Shown in pieces: positions 1 through 8,506 of a stretch of 64,000 nucleotides of DNA (positions are counted from its first letter, which is position 1; the number at the start of each line of letters is the position of its first letter). The notes below the pieces were generated by a model that was not told where the DNA came from, did not search any database, and saw only the letters and a program-made list of their open reading frames with translations. The position numbers and the translations under genes are program-made. The stretch comes from an uncultured Collinsella sp. GTDB taxonomy: Bacteria > Actinomycetota > Coriobacteriia > Coriobacteriales > Coriobacteriaceae. The stretch is taken from assembly GCA_902464495.1 (NCBI GenBank), contig CABQJK010000002.1:62001-126000 (forward strand), in the 5' to 3' direction.

Positions 1-151
1 GGGCATATCAAGGACAACTTCCTTTTGCCAGTATTGAGCATGTAGGTGAGGCGTGTTGTGGCCGTTTTCAGCAGTGCGAAGGTTACATTTAATTCCATTG
101 TCTTTTCCAACAAGTTCTCGCTTCGTAATGTAGTCGAATATGCTTTGCCTT

Positions 152-1240
152 TCAGCAGCGATGCGCGACAACTAGGAGCACTGTCCCAAGCAGAAAAAGC
201 GCCACGGAGGTGGCGATCCAGCAGTTATCACCGGCCTTGGGGAGCGAGTCGGTCGTCGCGGTGGCGGTCTTGGGCCTAGAGGCCTTGGCGGCCGTGGTGT
301 TGGTCACTGTGGTCTTGGTCACCGTCTTAGTCGCGGCCGCGGGCTTCGGTGTGGGATTCGTCGACGGATCCGCAGCTGGCTCGCCGGTAGCGGGTTCAGT
401 GCCAGGGGCAGACGGACCATCCCCCGGTACATCGGGCCCACCGGTCTCCCCCGCCGACGCCGTGGCATCCACGGGCTCGATCGTCACATGCGTTGCCACG
501 GACCCGTCAGCATCCACCACGCCGCCTGCGCCAAAGGCCCCGCCCGCTGGCGCCACAAAGCGCGCGGATGCAAGCGTCCCGCCCAGGCAGGCGACACCGC
601 CGTCGGTGCCCGACGCATCCAGCCAGGAAGCATCGACGGTAAGCTGCCCGGTCGCGCCACCGCCAGCAGTCCCGCCCAGCAGACACACACCATAGGCGCG
701 CACGCCCGTCCCGGAGCCCGCGCCCGCGGCGACAACGCGCCCACCGCCGCGAACGGCAAGACCATCCGCGATCACGCCGGCCACCCGCGCATCCGCGATG
801 CCGGCGCCGTAGGCCCGCGCGTCGACCTTGCAGCCGTCCACCGCGAACGTCCCCGACACGTAGATCCCGCACTGCGAGCCCGTGGCCACCAGCGACCCGG
901 TGCCGCGGAGCGTCAGATCGCCCCACACCTCCATGCCGCAACGCGAGATATCCACGTCGGGCGCGCTCGTCTCGACAACAGTGTTCTGCCCGGTCAGCGT
1001 CACCACCAGGTCGCCGTCGGCGCCGATGGCCTCGCCCGCATAGCCGGTCAGCTCCAGATGGTCGGCATCGGTCCAGGCCCATCCGGGGCCCGATACGCCC
1101 GGCTCGTAGTACGTGGAGCCCGCAATGAACAGGCTGTCCGCGCCAGCGGCATAAGAAGGCCCGCTCAGCAAAGCGCATAGGCAGGCCATGACGGTAAGCA
1201 TGATGTAGTGTCGGCTGGTGTGGAACGCGGCAGCAAACAT
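152..1240 (-). CDS. Secreted surface protein with LPKAG sortase signal
   Basis: This 362-residue protein is predicted to be exported and anchored to the cell wall. The N-terminus has a hydrophobic signal segment (about residues 14-31, ending SYAAG). The middle (about 35-250) is rich in Gly, Ala and Val with short alternating hydrophobic strands, resembling a parallel beta-helix. Residues 255-325 form a Pro/Thr/Ala/Lys-rich stalk. The C-terminus carries LPKAG, a hydrophobic stretch and a short tail ending HRC, which is the layout of a sortase substrate. The ATG at 1240 is preceded by GGAG with 5-nt spacing; an internal ATG at 1201 is possible. No sortase gene lies nearby. The function of the exposed region is unknown. 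Confidence 0.8.
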   Translation of the reverse strand: MFAAAFHTSRHYIMLTVMACLCALLSGPSYAAGADSLFIAGSTYYEPGVSGPGWAWTDADHLELTGYAGEAIGADGDLVVTLTGQNTVVETSAPDVDISRCGMEVWGDLTLRGTGSLVATGSQCGIYVSGTFAVDGCKVDARAYGAGIADARVAGVIADGLAVRGGGRVVAAGAGSGTGVRAYGVCLLGGTAGGGATGQLTVDASWLDASGTDGGVACLGGTLASARFVAPAGGAFGAGGVVDADGSVATHVTIEPVDATASAGETGGPDVPGDGPSAPGTEPATGEPAADPSTNPTPKPAAATKTVTKTTVTNTTAAKASRPKTATATTDSLPKAGDNCWIATSVALFLLGTVLLVVAHRC

Positions 1241-1432
1241 AACCGCTCCGATCTACGCAAGAGCCAATGGAAGCTGCTCCAGGAAATTGCCTGGTAGCAG
1301 CAGTTATTAGTGTAGCGAGATCAAGCAAGGGACGATGAAGAAACCTGAGATCGAACCCCGAAATTAGGTGTAAATCGTTTTGCCAGTCGGTGAAAGGAGG
1401 AGTCGCCTAATACTGGAACCCTTGCAGTCAGG

Positions 1433-2893
1433 TCACTTATCCCCGTGCTCTGTTTCTGGATCCTTTAAAGAATAGAGTTCACGTGCTCTGGATACGCATT
1501 TCTGCCTGTATTTGGTTTCCCGTAGGGCATCAACGATCTCTTCAGGGCTCAGCTCTAATAGGCAAAGCAATTTGCCCCAGTTAAGAAGAATCACGGCTTC
1601 GGCATGCGCATAAAGTGCCTCGCCTGAAAGAATCTCGTCAGTGCTGACATTATCGTTTTGATGGATGTAAGCATTTCTAGTTTTACGGTGATTTGCTAAG
1701 AATGATTTTGAATCGGGAACGATGTAGCTGCTTAATGGTTCGAGGGATTCCAGCATCTGTGTTGCAAGGGTTCCCGCCATTTGAAAATTTGAATTCTTTA
1801 AATGGCGCATTGCCCAATTTCTGATCTTAGGATCTGGGATGTTGTCATTTACAACCTGAAGCCTGTGATTGAACGTGTCCTCGTCAAGTTCGTAAGTCCT
1901 ATTATCGATTCTTGATAAGGCTTCAAAAGCGCTTGCAGCCGCAATCATGTTTAGGTCAAGGTAAAGGCTTCTCTCATTGGAGAGAATGCCGAGCATGATA
2001 TTTGCCGCGCGCCGTCCATCATCAGGCAGTTCCAACCATTTGCCGTACATTTTCTGAATTTTGTTCTCAAGTGTTGGAAAAGTGAATGGCATGTTATTGA
2101 GATCAGATTTATTTAGTGCATCATGTTTTGCCTCTACGAAGGGAATGAAAGCATCAATCTTGTCTCTCTTTTCAGCGGATAAGAAAGTGATAGCCAGTAT
2201 TTCTGCCCTGAATCCAATAAACAGGGATAGAAAATCGCGGAATTAGACAATATGATCTTCAATTGCATCTTTTAGGGTGGGCATACAGTTTGAGAACTTA
2301 AAGACCAGACTGCAATCACTTTCGATTGATTGGTTTCTTCGCGATCCCTCTCCGCCGCTTAAGGTTATAGTTGGCTTTAGACTGATTTCAACGTGTCTGT
2401 TTTTGTATATTAAAGTTTCATTTAGGTCATCCGCATTAACGCTAATTCCTGCAGATACAAACGTATTGGCATTTTCATATCTGCGATTGTATTTCACAGG
2501 ATTTTGTTCAAACCACTCATATAAGCCCGCAATTTTTACAATCGCCGAACTAACTTGTGGGTCAGATTCATAGAACTTTGACTTCGATACAAGCGCCATC
2601 GATGCTGTCCAGGTCTCACGAGCGAATCCGGGGTAACTTGACGAAGTAAACCCTATGGCGTCAATCAATGTTAGATGTGAATTGTCCTGCGCAAGACCAT
2701 ATATGCGATCAAAAGTGCGCGTCGCATTCAATACAGGCGTCCCGACGCCATCTGAAGGAATAGATCCAACAGGTATATTTAAACGAACAGCCTTTTTAGA
2801 GTCGAATGATGCTATCCCCATAGCACCAGCGTTCTCGAAATTATCATTTAAGTCCGAGAGCCATAAAGAAGCGGGAAACTCTTTATCAAGCAT
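1433..2893 (-). pseudogene. ApeA-like HEPN defence gene interrupted by one in-frame TAA
   Basis: Two reading frames, 2893-2243 and 2092-1433, belong to one gene. Between them the same frame stays open (2242-2093, 50 codons) and is broken only by the TAA at 2245-2243. Read through, the product is about 486 residues. The first half resembles the ApeA N-terminal domain. The second half is a HEPN domain with FRDFL just after the stop and R-N-A-Y-I-H (RX4H motif, the HEPN RNase signature) near the end. ApeA proteins are abortive-infection anti-phage ribonucleases. The start at 2893 follows AGAGGG. The intact homologue lies just upstream at 3428-4846. The single lesion suggests recent inactivation, or a sequencing error. 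Confidence 0.75.
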
Positions 2894-3069
2894 GCGCCCT
2901 CTTTCTGCGTGTGTTGATTGTTGAAGATCTTAAATAACCGGTTATCCAAGATCGAATGCTTCTAGATAATCATAACATCCTGGATCGCGTCAAAAATGCT
3001 GGTGTAAGAGTGACGTTCTAGCGACCATGTAACGAAAAACGGCCTTCGTCCTTGAATCTGAAATCACCA

Positions 3070-3246
3070 CAACAACAGGTTCTAGGAGAGAACGTAGACA
3101 GCAATGGAAACCTTATCGGGCCTGACATGGGGGAGCTGCTAGGGTGCTTCGCCGAGTAGATCGTGAACGCCGTGTTGGACGCCGAGCCCGACTTGCTTCG
3201 AATCGGGCACTACACCAACCTTCTCGACACTAGCTCCTGCTTCTAA
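3070..3246 (+). pseudogene. Degenerate fragment resembling an IS256-type transposase N-terminus
   Basis: The frame through the GAC at 3124 reads GPDMGELLGCFAE, then a TAG (3157-3159), then IVNAVLDAEPDLL before similarity fades and a TAA ends it at 3244-3246. From memory this resembles the N-terminal region of Mutator/IS256-family transposases found in Coriobacteriia. The match is short, interrupted, and not backed by a search. No terminal inverted repeats or target duplications were identified. It sits between two ApeA-like genes, in the opposite orientation. The rest of the 2894-3427 gap shows no other coding signal. Confidence 0.35.
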
Positions 3247-3427
3247 GGTTGTGAACCTTATGGCTGATGAACGATGAGGAGGCTTCATTGTCGACCACCG
3301 GCACCTTCGCAGAGCACGCTATCCAATGTGGATGAGACCCGTGCGACTTGAAAATTAAGTAGTTCTATAACTCACCCTCTCCCACACGACGAGCGAGGTG
3401 TGTGAGGCAGTTTCATAACAACTGACT

Positions 3428-4846
3428 CTAATTATCTACGGCGTCTTTCCATGATTCCCCAAACATCGGCCATGCTTTACGGCCAATTCTTTCGCGCGCA
3501 AACTCTTTATTGAATCCAAGGAAGACAAGCATGTGGTATTCAGCCAAAAGGAGAAGCCTTCCATTTATCCCACGCAGCTCCTCGACCCCATAGGCCTTAG
3601 TCTCCAGCCTCCTGTCGTAATGCGTAAGGTAATTCCGCGTATCAACAAGTTTAGTTGAGAAATCGAGAATCGACGAGTCGAGCACATTAACGGGGCAGAC
3701 GCCCTCTGCATATAGTAAATCGTTAAGTCGGCTTCTAAGATAGATTTTCTGCGACCGACGCTGGCCAGTATCAATTAGCCATTCCGGTTGAAGTGCCCCT
3801 TCTCCGGAAGCGTTGATAATGGCGTCAATTCTATTAACGAATGAAACAGCATTGGACGCATAGAACCTTGCGTGAAGTGTCTCCAGAGCCTGCATGAGAC
3901 TCAGGAACATCAACGTCGCTGAAACCATCTCACGGGAATAAGCCAAAGAATACAGACCCACAATCGGCTCAAGGAGCTCCCTAGCATCAAACCATCGCTT
4001 TAGTGCACCGCATTCAATTGCCTCAGGGAAAGAAAAGGAGCTATATAGCGACAACTGAGTTCTCTTGACCCTCTTGCTCGACCGGGTTCCAAGAATCACC
4101 TCCAACGGTCGCAGGGATTCGTCAGCTGTCTGATCAAGTCCAGGAATATCGATACGAACTTGATCGTGCAGATAATGAACAGAGTCCACGGACATGCCAG
4201 TACTAGCTCCGAGTTCGGCAAACGATCTGAACCAGTTAATATCCTCGACGACTTTGTCCCAATCAACGTCTTGCCCGTACAGAAGTTTAAAGACTGCGTG
4301 CTGCTCTGCCTCAACATTCGTGTCGTAAATCCTGAACTTAAGCGGCCCTTGAGTTGGACTAACGGAAAAATCGATTCCGCCAGACAAGCATAGGGATATG
4401 GGCTCCCGATGCACCCAAACTAGCGAGTGCCCAAACTCTTCCTCGCCTAAATTCCAATCATAATGACTGAGCCCCGTCCACTCAATTGCGTCTTTGAGCT
4501 CAAAAGTCGCCCCTCGAAAGAGCTGAAGCGTCAAATTTGGCTCAGTTAAACCCCAAAAAACATATTTGACTGTAACGTGCTCAGTAAGCAGGAGGCTATT
4601 GTAAGTATGCCGGCTAACAGTTTCGCAACGATACAATGCGACCTTGGCGCCGGAAAACAATCTTCCATCAAGAACATCGCAGAAATCATCTTCGATAAGG
4701 CGGGGTCGATAGCCGCAGCGGTTGAAGTCGAGCTGAAGAACTAGTTCAACCGCCCGGCATTCTCCATCGACAAGGAGGCAGCCTTCAACGGGATCATCCA
4801 TTCCTGGAATATTCCATTGTCCTGGATATTGTTCGAAATCGGACAT
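3428..4846 (-). CDS. ApeA-like HEPN-domain anti-phage protein (intact)
   Basis: This protein of about 472 residues has the ApeA two-part layout. An N-terminal domain opens with a short motif (YPGQWNIPG) and a Gly-rich strand, followed by an all-helical HEPN domain. In the HEPN part, helix LMQALETLHARFY is followed by R-N-Y-L-T-H, the RX4H catalytic motif of HEPN ribonucleases. ApeA is known as a single-gene abortive-infection system thought to cleave RNA on phage infection. I chose the ATG at 4846 because GGAG sits 5 nt upstream; the frame also opens at a TTG at 4873. It is monocistronic, with a broken paralogue downstream. The AT-rich base use contrasts with the glycogen and cobalamin genes, which fits horizontal transfer. 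Confidence 0.75.
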   Translation of the reverse strand: MSDFEQYPGQWNIPGMDDPVEGCLLVDGECRAVELVLQLDFNRCGYRPRLIEDDFCDVLDGRLFSGAKVALYRCETVSRHTYNSLLLTEHVTVKYVFWGLTEPNLTLQLFRGATFELKDAIEWTGLSHYDWNLGEEEFGHSLVWVHREPISLCLSGGIDFSVSPTQGPLKFRIYDTNVEAEQHAVFKLLYGQDVDWDKVVEDINWFRSFAELGASTGMSVDSVHYLHDQVRIDIPGLDQTADESLRPLEVILGTRSSKRVKRTQLSLYSSFSFPEAIECGALKRWFDARELLEPIVGLYSLAYSREMVSATLMFLSLMQALETLHARFYASNAVSFVNRIDAIINASGEGALQPEWLIDTGQRRSQKIYLRSRLNDLLYAEGVCPVNVLDSSILDFSTKLVDTRNYLTHYDRRLETKAYGVEELRGINGRLLLLAEYHMLVFLGFNKEFARERIGRKAWPMFGESWKDAVDN

Positions 4847-4873
4847 GGAATCTCCATCAAATACATCGGTCAA

Positions 4874-5108
4874 GATAACAGAAAGATCAACGTCAACGAA
4901 GGGATTTGCAACTCAAAGGGAGCTTCAAAATCCGTGCGGGCAATTTTCAATTAGTCAAATTAATAATGGCAAATAACCACTTAACTGAATTAGAGGAATC
5001 AGACCTGGTTATTTACGTCGCTAATTCTCCTTGCAGACAGGCTTCTCTACACACGAAGTTGGATAAAAGTCCTGAATGAAAAGGGGTGCCAGACGCACGA
5101 ACAAATAC
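4874..5108. other. AT-rich gap, no gene seen
   Basis: This stretch lies upstream of the intact ApeA-like gene and downstream of the 75-residue gene. It must hold the promoter for the ApeA-like gene, but I could not pick a convincing pair of promoter boxes. No strong hairpin or RNA gene was recognised. Confidence 0.4.
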
Positions 5109-5336
5109 CTAAGAAATCCGATATCCATCGTAGCTTCGATAAATCAGCTCGCTATCAAGCCAATTACGAAAGCACTTTCCGAGCACGGCCTTCATGCTGT
5201 CGCCGGCATCCAAGGCGCTAATTTCTTGCTCTATCGATTCTTTCGTGAAAGAACCAGCCCGATCTGGATTAAAAACAACTCCATATAACGCAAGCTCTGG
5301 ATTATTGTCTACAGTATTCTCTGGAAGTGTACACAT
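5109..5336 (-). CDS. Small hypothetical protein downstream of HD hydrolase
   Basis: This 75-residue gene begins 24 nt after the HD-domain gene, on the same strand. Its ATG is preceded by GAAAGG at 10-nt spacing, which supports translation. The product is soluble and mildly acidic, with no signal peptide, membrane segment or motif I recognise. It includes the phrase NPELALYGVVFNPDRAG. A partially overlapping plus-strand frame (5076-5288) lacks comparable support. It could be a partner or regulator of the HD protein. That is inferred only from position. Confidence 0.5.
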   Translation of the reverse strand: MCTLPENTVDNNPELALYGVVFNPDRAGSFTKESIEQEISALDAGDSMKAVLGKCFRNWLDSELIYRSYDGYRIS

Positions 5337-5360
5337 CTGAAAAATACCTTTCAGTCGGTT

Positions 5361-7409
5361 TTAGCAAATGAAATCGGCAGCATTGCAAACACAGTCATAA
5401 ATAAAATCAAAAACTCTAGTAGCCAAGTCAATGAAAAAATCTTCATTTCTACAAAGGTCAGATTGTTCCTCTGGGCATAAAACATAGATAAAGAAAGCGG
5501 GTAAATCAGACACCTCGCGATCAAGCACGCTGCCAACAGCACTGATATCTCTCAAACAACGAGGAGAATCGTCCCCAGTATAGAAATACGCTTGCGCAGA
5601 ATCACCGCCAATACCTGTTTTTATATGATTTCTCGTCACAATCACATCACTGTAGGAGCATCCGTTCCTATTTAAAGATTCTTTTACCATATTTCGAAAT
5701 TGATCCGAAAAGGTTTCGGTATCTTTTCCCCTTGAGGAACCTACAGCCATTTTAAATGCTGAGAAATTCTCATCAATGGATCTCAGGATATTGGAGGATT
5801 CATCCAATCCAACAACTTTGCGAAGAGCCTTGACGATTCCACGAGCATCAACGGAACCTTCTCCAGATTCAAAAGAATCACTACCGATGTCGCTTTCACA
5901 TTCATCGAGAAAAGTAGTGAGTTCCTCCCTAGACGAAGCTATCTTCTTCCTGAGGGTCTGCCTGAATACAAGACAATCATCCGACCGCTTTACAACCGTC
6001 TGGTAAGATTTCTCAGAGTAAAGCAGTTCGGCCAACTGGGCTCTTAGAAGTATGTTTTCAGAATCGTTTGGTCCATCAATTTTAAGTTTGGTGTATTCAT
6101 CACGAAGCATCGTTAGCAGCCAAGAATCATTCCACTGAGAGAAGGTGAGCACCACGTCCGCCTCGTTAGAGAGGCTTTCCGCTAGAGGGCTCCATAATCC
6201 CGAAACATTATTCGGAAGTATATACAATGAAGAGCATTCTTTACCGCTATGCTTCTTACCATGAGGATAAGTATTGAAATACCGCAAAGCAAGGCGATGC
6301 AAAGACCCTTCAAGAAGAACCTCGGATTTGACTACACGATGATGAAATACAATAGTTTTATAGTTCGAAAGGCGCTTCCTAAGAAAATCCTCTGCTGTTG
6401 GTAATGCTTTTGTCGGTAGAGCAAATACATAGGATTTCTCATCCATCTTCATAAGTCGAAGACCCTCAATAAGACGTCCATACTGCATTGCATCCGATCC
6501 GACACCCGACGCCTTGCTATCCCTTTGAACAAAATCAAGACGATCGGCGTCGACGGTGCCGCAAACGATCGCGTGCAATTGACCGAAAACGCCATCGTCG
6601 TTGAGAATAGCCTTTGCCACAAGACCAGCGGTAAATGAAAAATAGAAAGAATCGCTTTCAAGATTGCCGCTATATAGTGCTTGAGAAATCGCCAGATCAG
6701 AAAGCCTGTTGCCTATCGCTTCATGTAGGGCAATCTCATCTATACCTTTTTGTTCAAGATAGGTATCAATATTGGCAGTGAAGTTGTTGGCGCTTCGGTT
6801 GCCTGCATATTTTTCACTTCTAGCAACGCCATAAATACTAGTGAGGACGTGCTCACAAACATGACTAAACGGGGGATGCCCCAAATCATGAAGCATTCCA
6901 GCAAGCCTAACGCCTTCAGCGAGACACATAATCGTTAGACTTACCTCACGAGGGGTTCTGGAAGGGATAAGAAAACTAAAAGCATCAATTGCATCAGGGT
7001 CAACATCGGAGCTCTGGCACTTTTCGAGAAACTCCTTATCATCCTCAATAATCTTCCTTAAGTAAACGCCGGGTTTAGTGGGCCTAAACGCGTCGCGATA
7101 TCTTGGTTGATCGAGCAGATTGCAAAGAGCTTCATGCATCTGGCGGCCAAACGAAATAATTACATCTTTCTCAGCATTTTCAATTGCATTAAAAAACATC
7201 TGACCAGCAAGATGCATGCAACCAAGAGAATGCTCGAAACGTTGGATACGCATAGAGGGCCAAGTAAAGAATGATGTCGAATCTTGGTAAACGAAATGTA
7301 GACGGTTAAATAAGGGCCCGTTCATAATGTCATGTTCAAGATCAGTAAGACGTATTATGTCGTGAACATTGTCAGATACATTATGGTGTTTCCAAGCCGC
7401 AGTACTCAT
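5361..7409 (-). CDS. HD-domain phosphohydrolase, dNTPase/SAMHD1-like
   Basis: The 682-residue product has the HD-superfamily metal site found in dNTP triphosphohydrolases. The first His is in RFEHSLG (about residue 60), the His-Asp pair in LHDLGHPPFSH (about 175) and the last Asp in GTVDADRLDF (about 283). The N-terminal lines resemble the SAMHD1/dGTPase group. About 350 further residues, with no recognised motif, follow the HD core. Members hydrolyse nucleotides, and some deplete dNTPs to block phage. The ATG at 7409 follows AGGGGG. It lies 37 bp after neuB, so it may be co-transcribed with the capsule operon, yet its low GC resembles the ApeA genes. A defence role is inference. Confidence 0.7.
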   Translation of the reverse strand: MSTAAWKHHNVSDNVHDIIRLTDLEHDIMNGPLFNRLHFVYQDSTSFFTWPSMRIQRFEHSLGCMHLAGQMFFNAIENAEKDVIISFGRQMHEALCNLLDQPRYRDAFRPTKPGVYLRKIIEDDKEFLEKCQSSDVDPDAIDAFSFLIPSRTPREVSLTIMCLAEGVRLAGMLHDLGHPPFSHVCEHVLTSIYGVARSEKYAGNRSANNFTANIDTYLEQKGIDEIALHEAIGNRLSDLAISQALYSGNLESDSFYFSFTAGLVAKAILNDDGVFGQLHAIVCGTVDADRLDFVQRDSKASGVGSDAMQYGRLIEGLRLMKMDEKSYVFALPTKALPTAEDFLRKRLSNYKTIVFHHRVVKSEVLLEGSLHRLALRYFNTYPHGKKHSGKECSSLYILPNNVSGLWSPLAESLSNEADVVLTFSQWNDSWLLTMLRDEYTKLKIDGPNDSENILLRAQLAELLYSEKSYQTVVKRSDDCLVFRQTLRKKIASSREELTTFLDECESDIGSDSFESGEGSVDARGIVKALRKVVGLDESSNILRSIDENFSAFKMAVGSSRGKDTETFSDQFRNMVKESLNRNGCSYSDVIVTRNHIKTGIGGDSAQAYFYTGDDSPRCLRDISAVGSVLDREVSDLPAFFIYVLCPEEQSDLCRNEDFFIDLATRVFDFIYDCVCNAADFIC

Positions 7410-7446
7410 CTCGACCCCCTCATATAATTATTACTTTATGCCATCG

Positions 7447-8490
7447 TTAAATCATGTCCCAAGTGAGAATTGTATCCTCTGGTAAATCGGACTTGACGGT
7501 ACGCCCGATGACAACGCCAGCATAGGTCGGTGCGATGCCGGTACCGGGGCGCTTGGGCATCAGATCCTCCTTGGCGATGACCTCGCCAGCCTTCATGTCT
7601 CGCGTAAGCACGAGCGAGCGCCTCGCCTCGCGTCGGGGCGTCTCCTCACAGGAGAGCACAGTTTTCTCGGAGGAACCCAAAATCCTATCGATGAAGCGGA
7701 AGTTCTCAACGGCGCGCCTGAAGTCCTCGACATCGCCGGAGTGGTAGTGGTCGTTTCCAGGGAGCGTCTTGTCCAGCGTGAAGTGCTTCTCGATGACCTC
7801 GGCACCGAGAAGGTATGCCGTCGAGAGGGTCTGCATCGAGGCGTCGGGCGCGACGTGATCCGAATAGCCGACCTTGAGGTCGGGGAACGTGCGTTTCAGC
7901 GTCTCGATGACGTGAAGGTTAGCGTCATCGGGGCAGGTGGGATAGCTAAGTACGCAGTGCAGGACGGTGATGTCTTTGCAGCCCGAGCGCTTCAAAGCTC
8001 GAATAGCCTCATCTGCTTCGGAGAGATAGCTCGCGCCGACGCTGATCACGACCGGCTTGCCCTTGGCGCCGATATGCTCGATGAAGGGCAGGTTCGACGC
8101 ATCCGAGGAAGAGATCTTGTAGAAATCGACGTACCGCTCCAGATAGTCAGCGCTCGCGTAGTCGAAGGGGGTCGAGGTGAAATCCATGCCCCTCGAATGG
8201 GTGTACTCGCAGAGCTCGGCGAACTCCGCCTCCCCGAAGGAGTCGTGCTTCTTGAACAGGTCGTACTGCGTCTTGGTCGGCTCCTTGGTGAGGTCCCAGT
8301 AGGCGGGAGAGTTCTTGGAGACGATCGTGCCGGCCTTGTAGGACTGGAACTTGGCGCAGTCACAGCCCGCCTCGGCGGCGCCGTCGATATAGCGCTTGGC
8401 AGCCTCAAGAGGCGTAATGCCCTCGGCCTTTGCGGTGTCGTAGAAGTTGACACCCATCTCGGCAATCAGATACGGAGTTGTGGTCCTCAT
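7447..8490 (-). CDS. neuB: N-acetylneuraminate synthase family protein
   Basis: This 347-residue enzyme condenses phosphoenolpyruvate with a C6 amino sugar to form a nine-carbon nonulosonic acid (sialic, legionaminic or pseudaminic type). A TIM-barrel covers about residues 1-280, including VGYSDH and EKHFTLDK, whose His residues bind the metal in the NeuB family. A C-terminal SAF (antifreeze-like) domain follows from about 285. Length is normal for the family. The start is preceded by AAAGGGG. It follows the CMP-nonulosonate synthetase fusion by 16 nt and is the last biosynthetic gene of the capsule operon. Which nonulosonate is made cannot be told from the sequence alone. Confidence 0.9.
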   Translation of the reverse strand: MRTTTPYLIAEMGVNFYDTAKAEGITPLEAAKRYIDGAAEAGCDCAKFQSYKAGTIVSKNSPAYWDLTKEPTKTQYDLFKKHDSFGEAEFAELCEYTHSRGMDFTSTPFDYASADYLERYVDFYKISSSDASNLPFIEHIGAKGKPVVISVGASYLSEADEAIRALKRSGCKDITVLHCVLSYPTCPDDANLHVIETLKRTFPDLKVGYSDHVAPDASMQTLSTAYLLGAEVIEKHFTLDKTLPGNDHYHSGDVEDFRRAVENFRFIDRILGSSEKTVLSCEETPRREARRSLVLTRDMKAGEVIAKEDLMPKRPGTGIAPTYAGVVIGRTVKSDLPEDTILTWDMI

Positions 8491-8506
8491 TGTCTAAAGC
8501 CCCTTT

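Noticed and set aside
5076..5288. Plus-strand 70-codon frame
   Set aside because: It overlaps the minus-strand 75-codon gene, which has a better ribosome site and an operon context.
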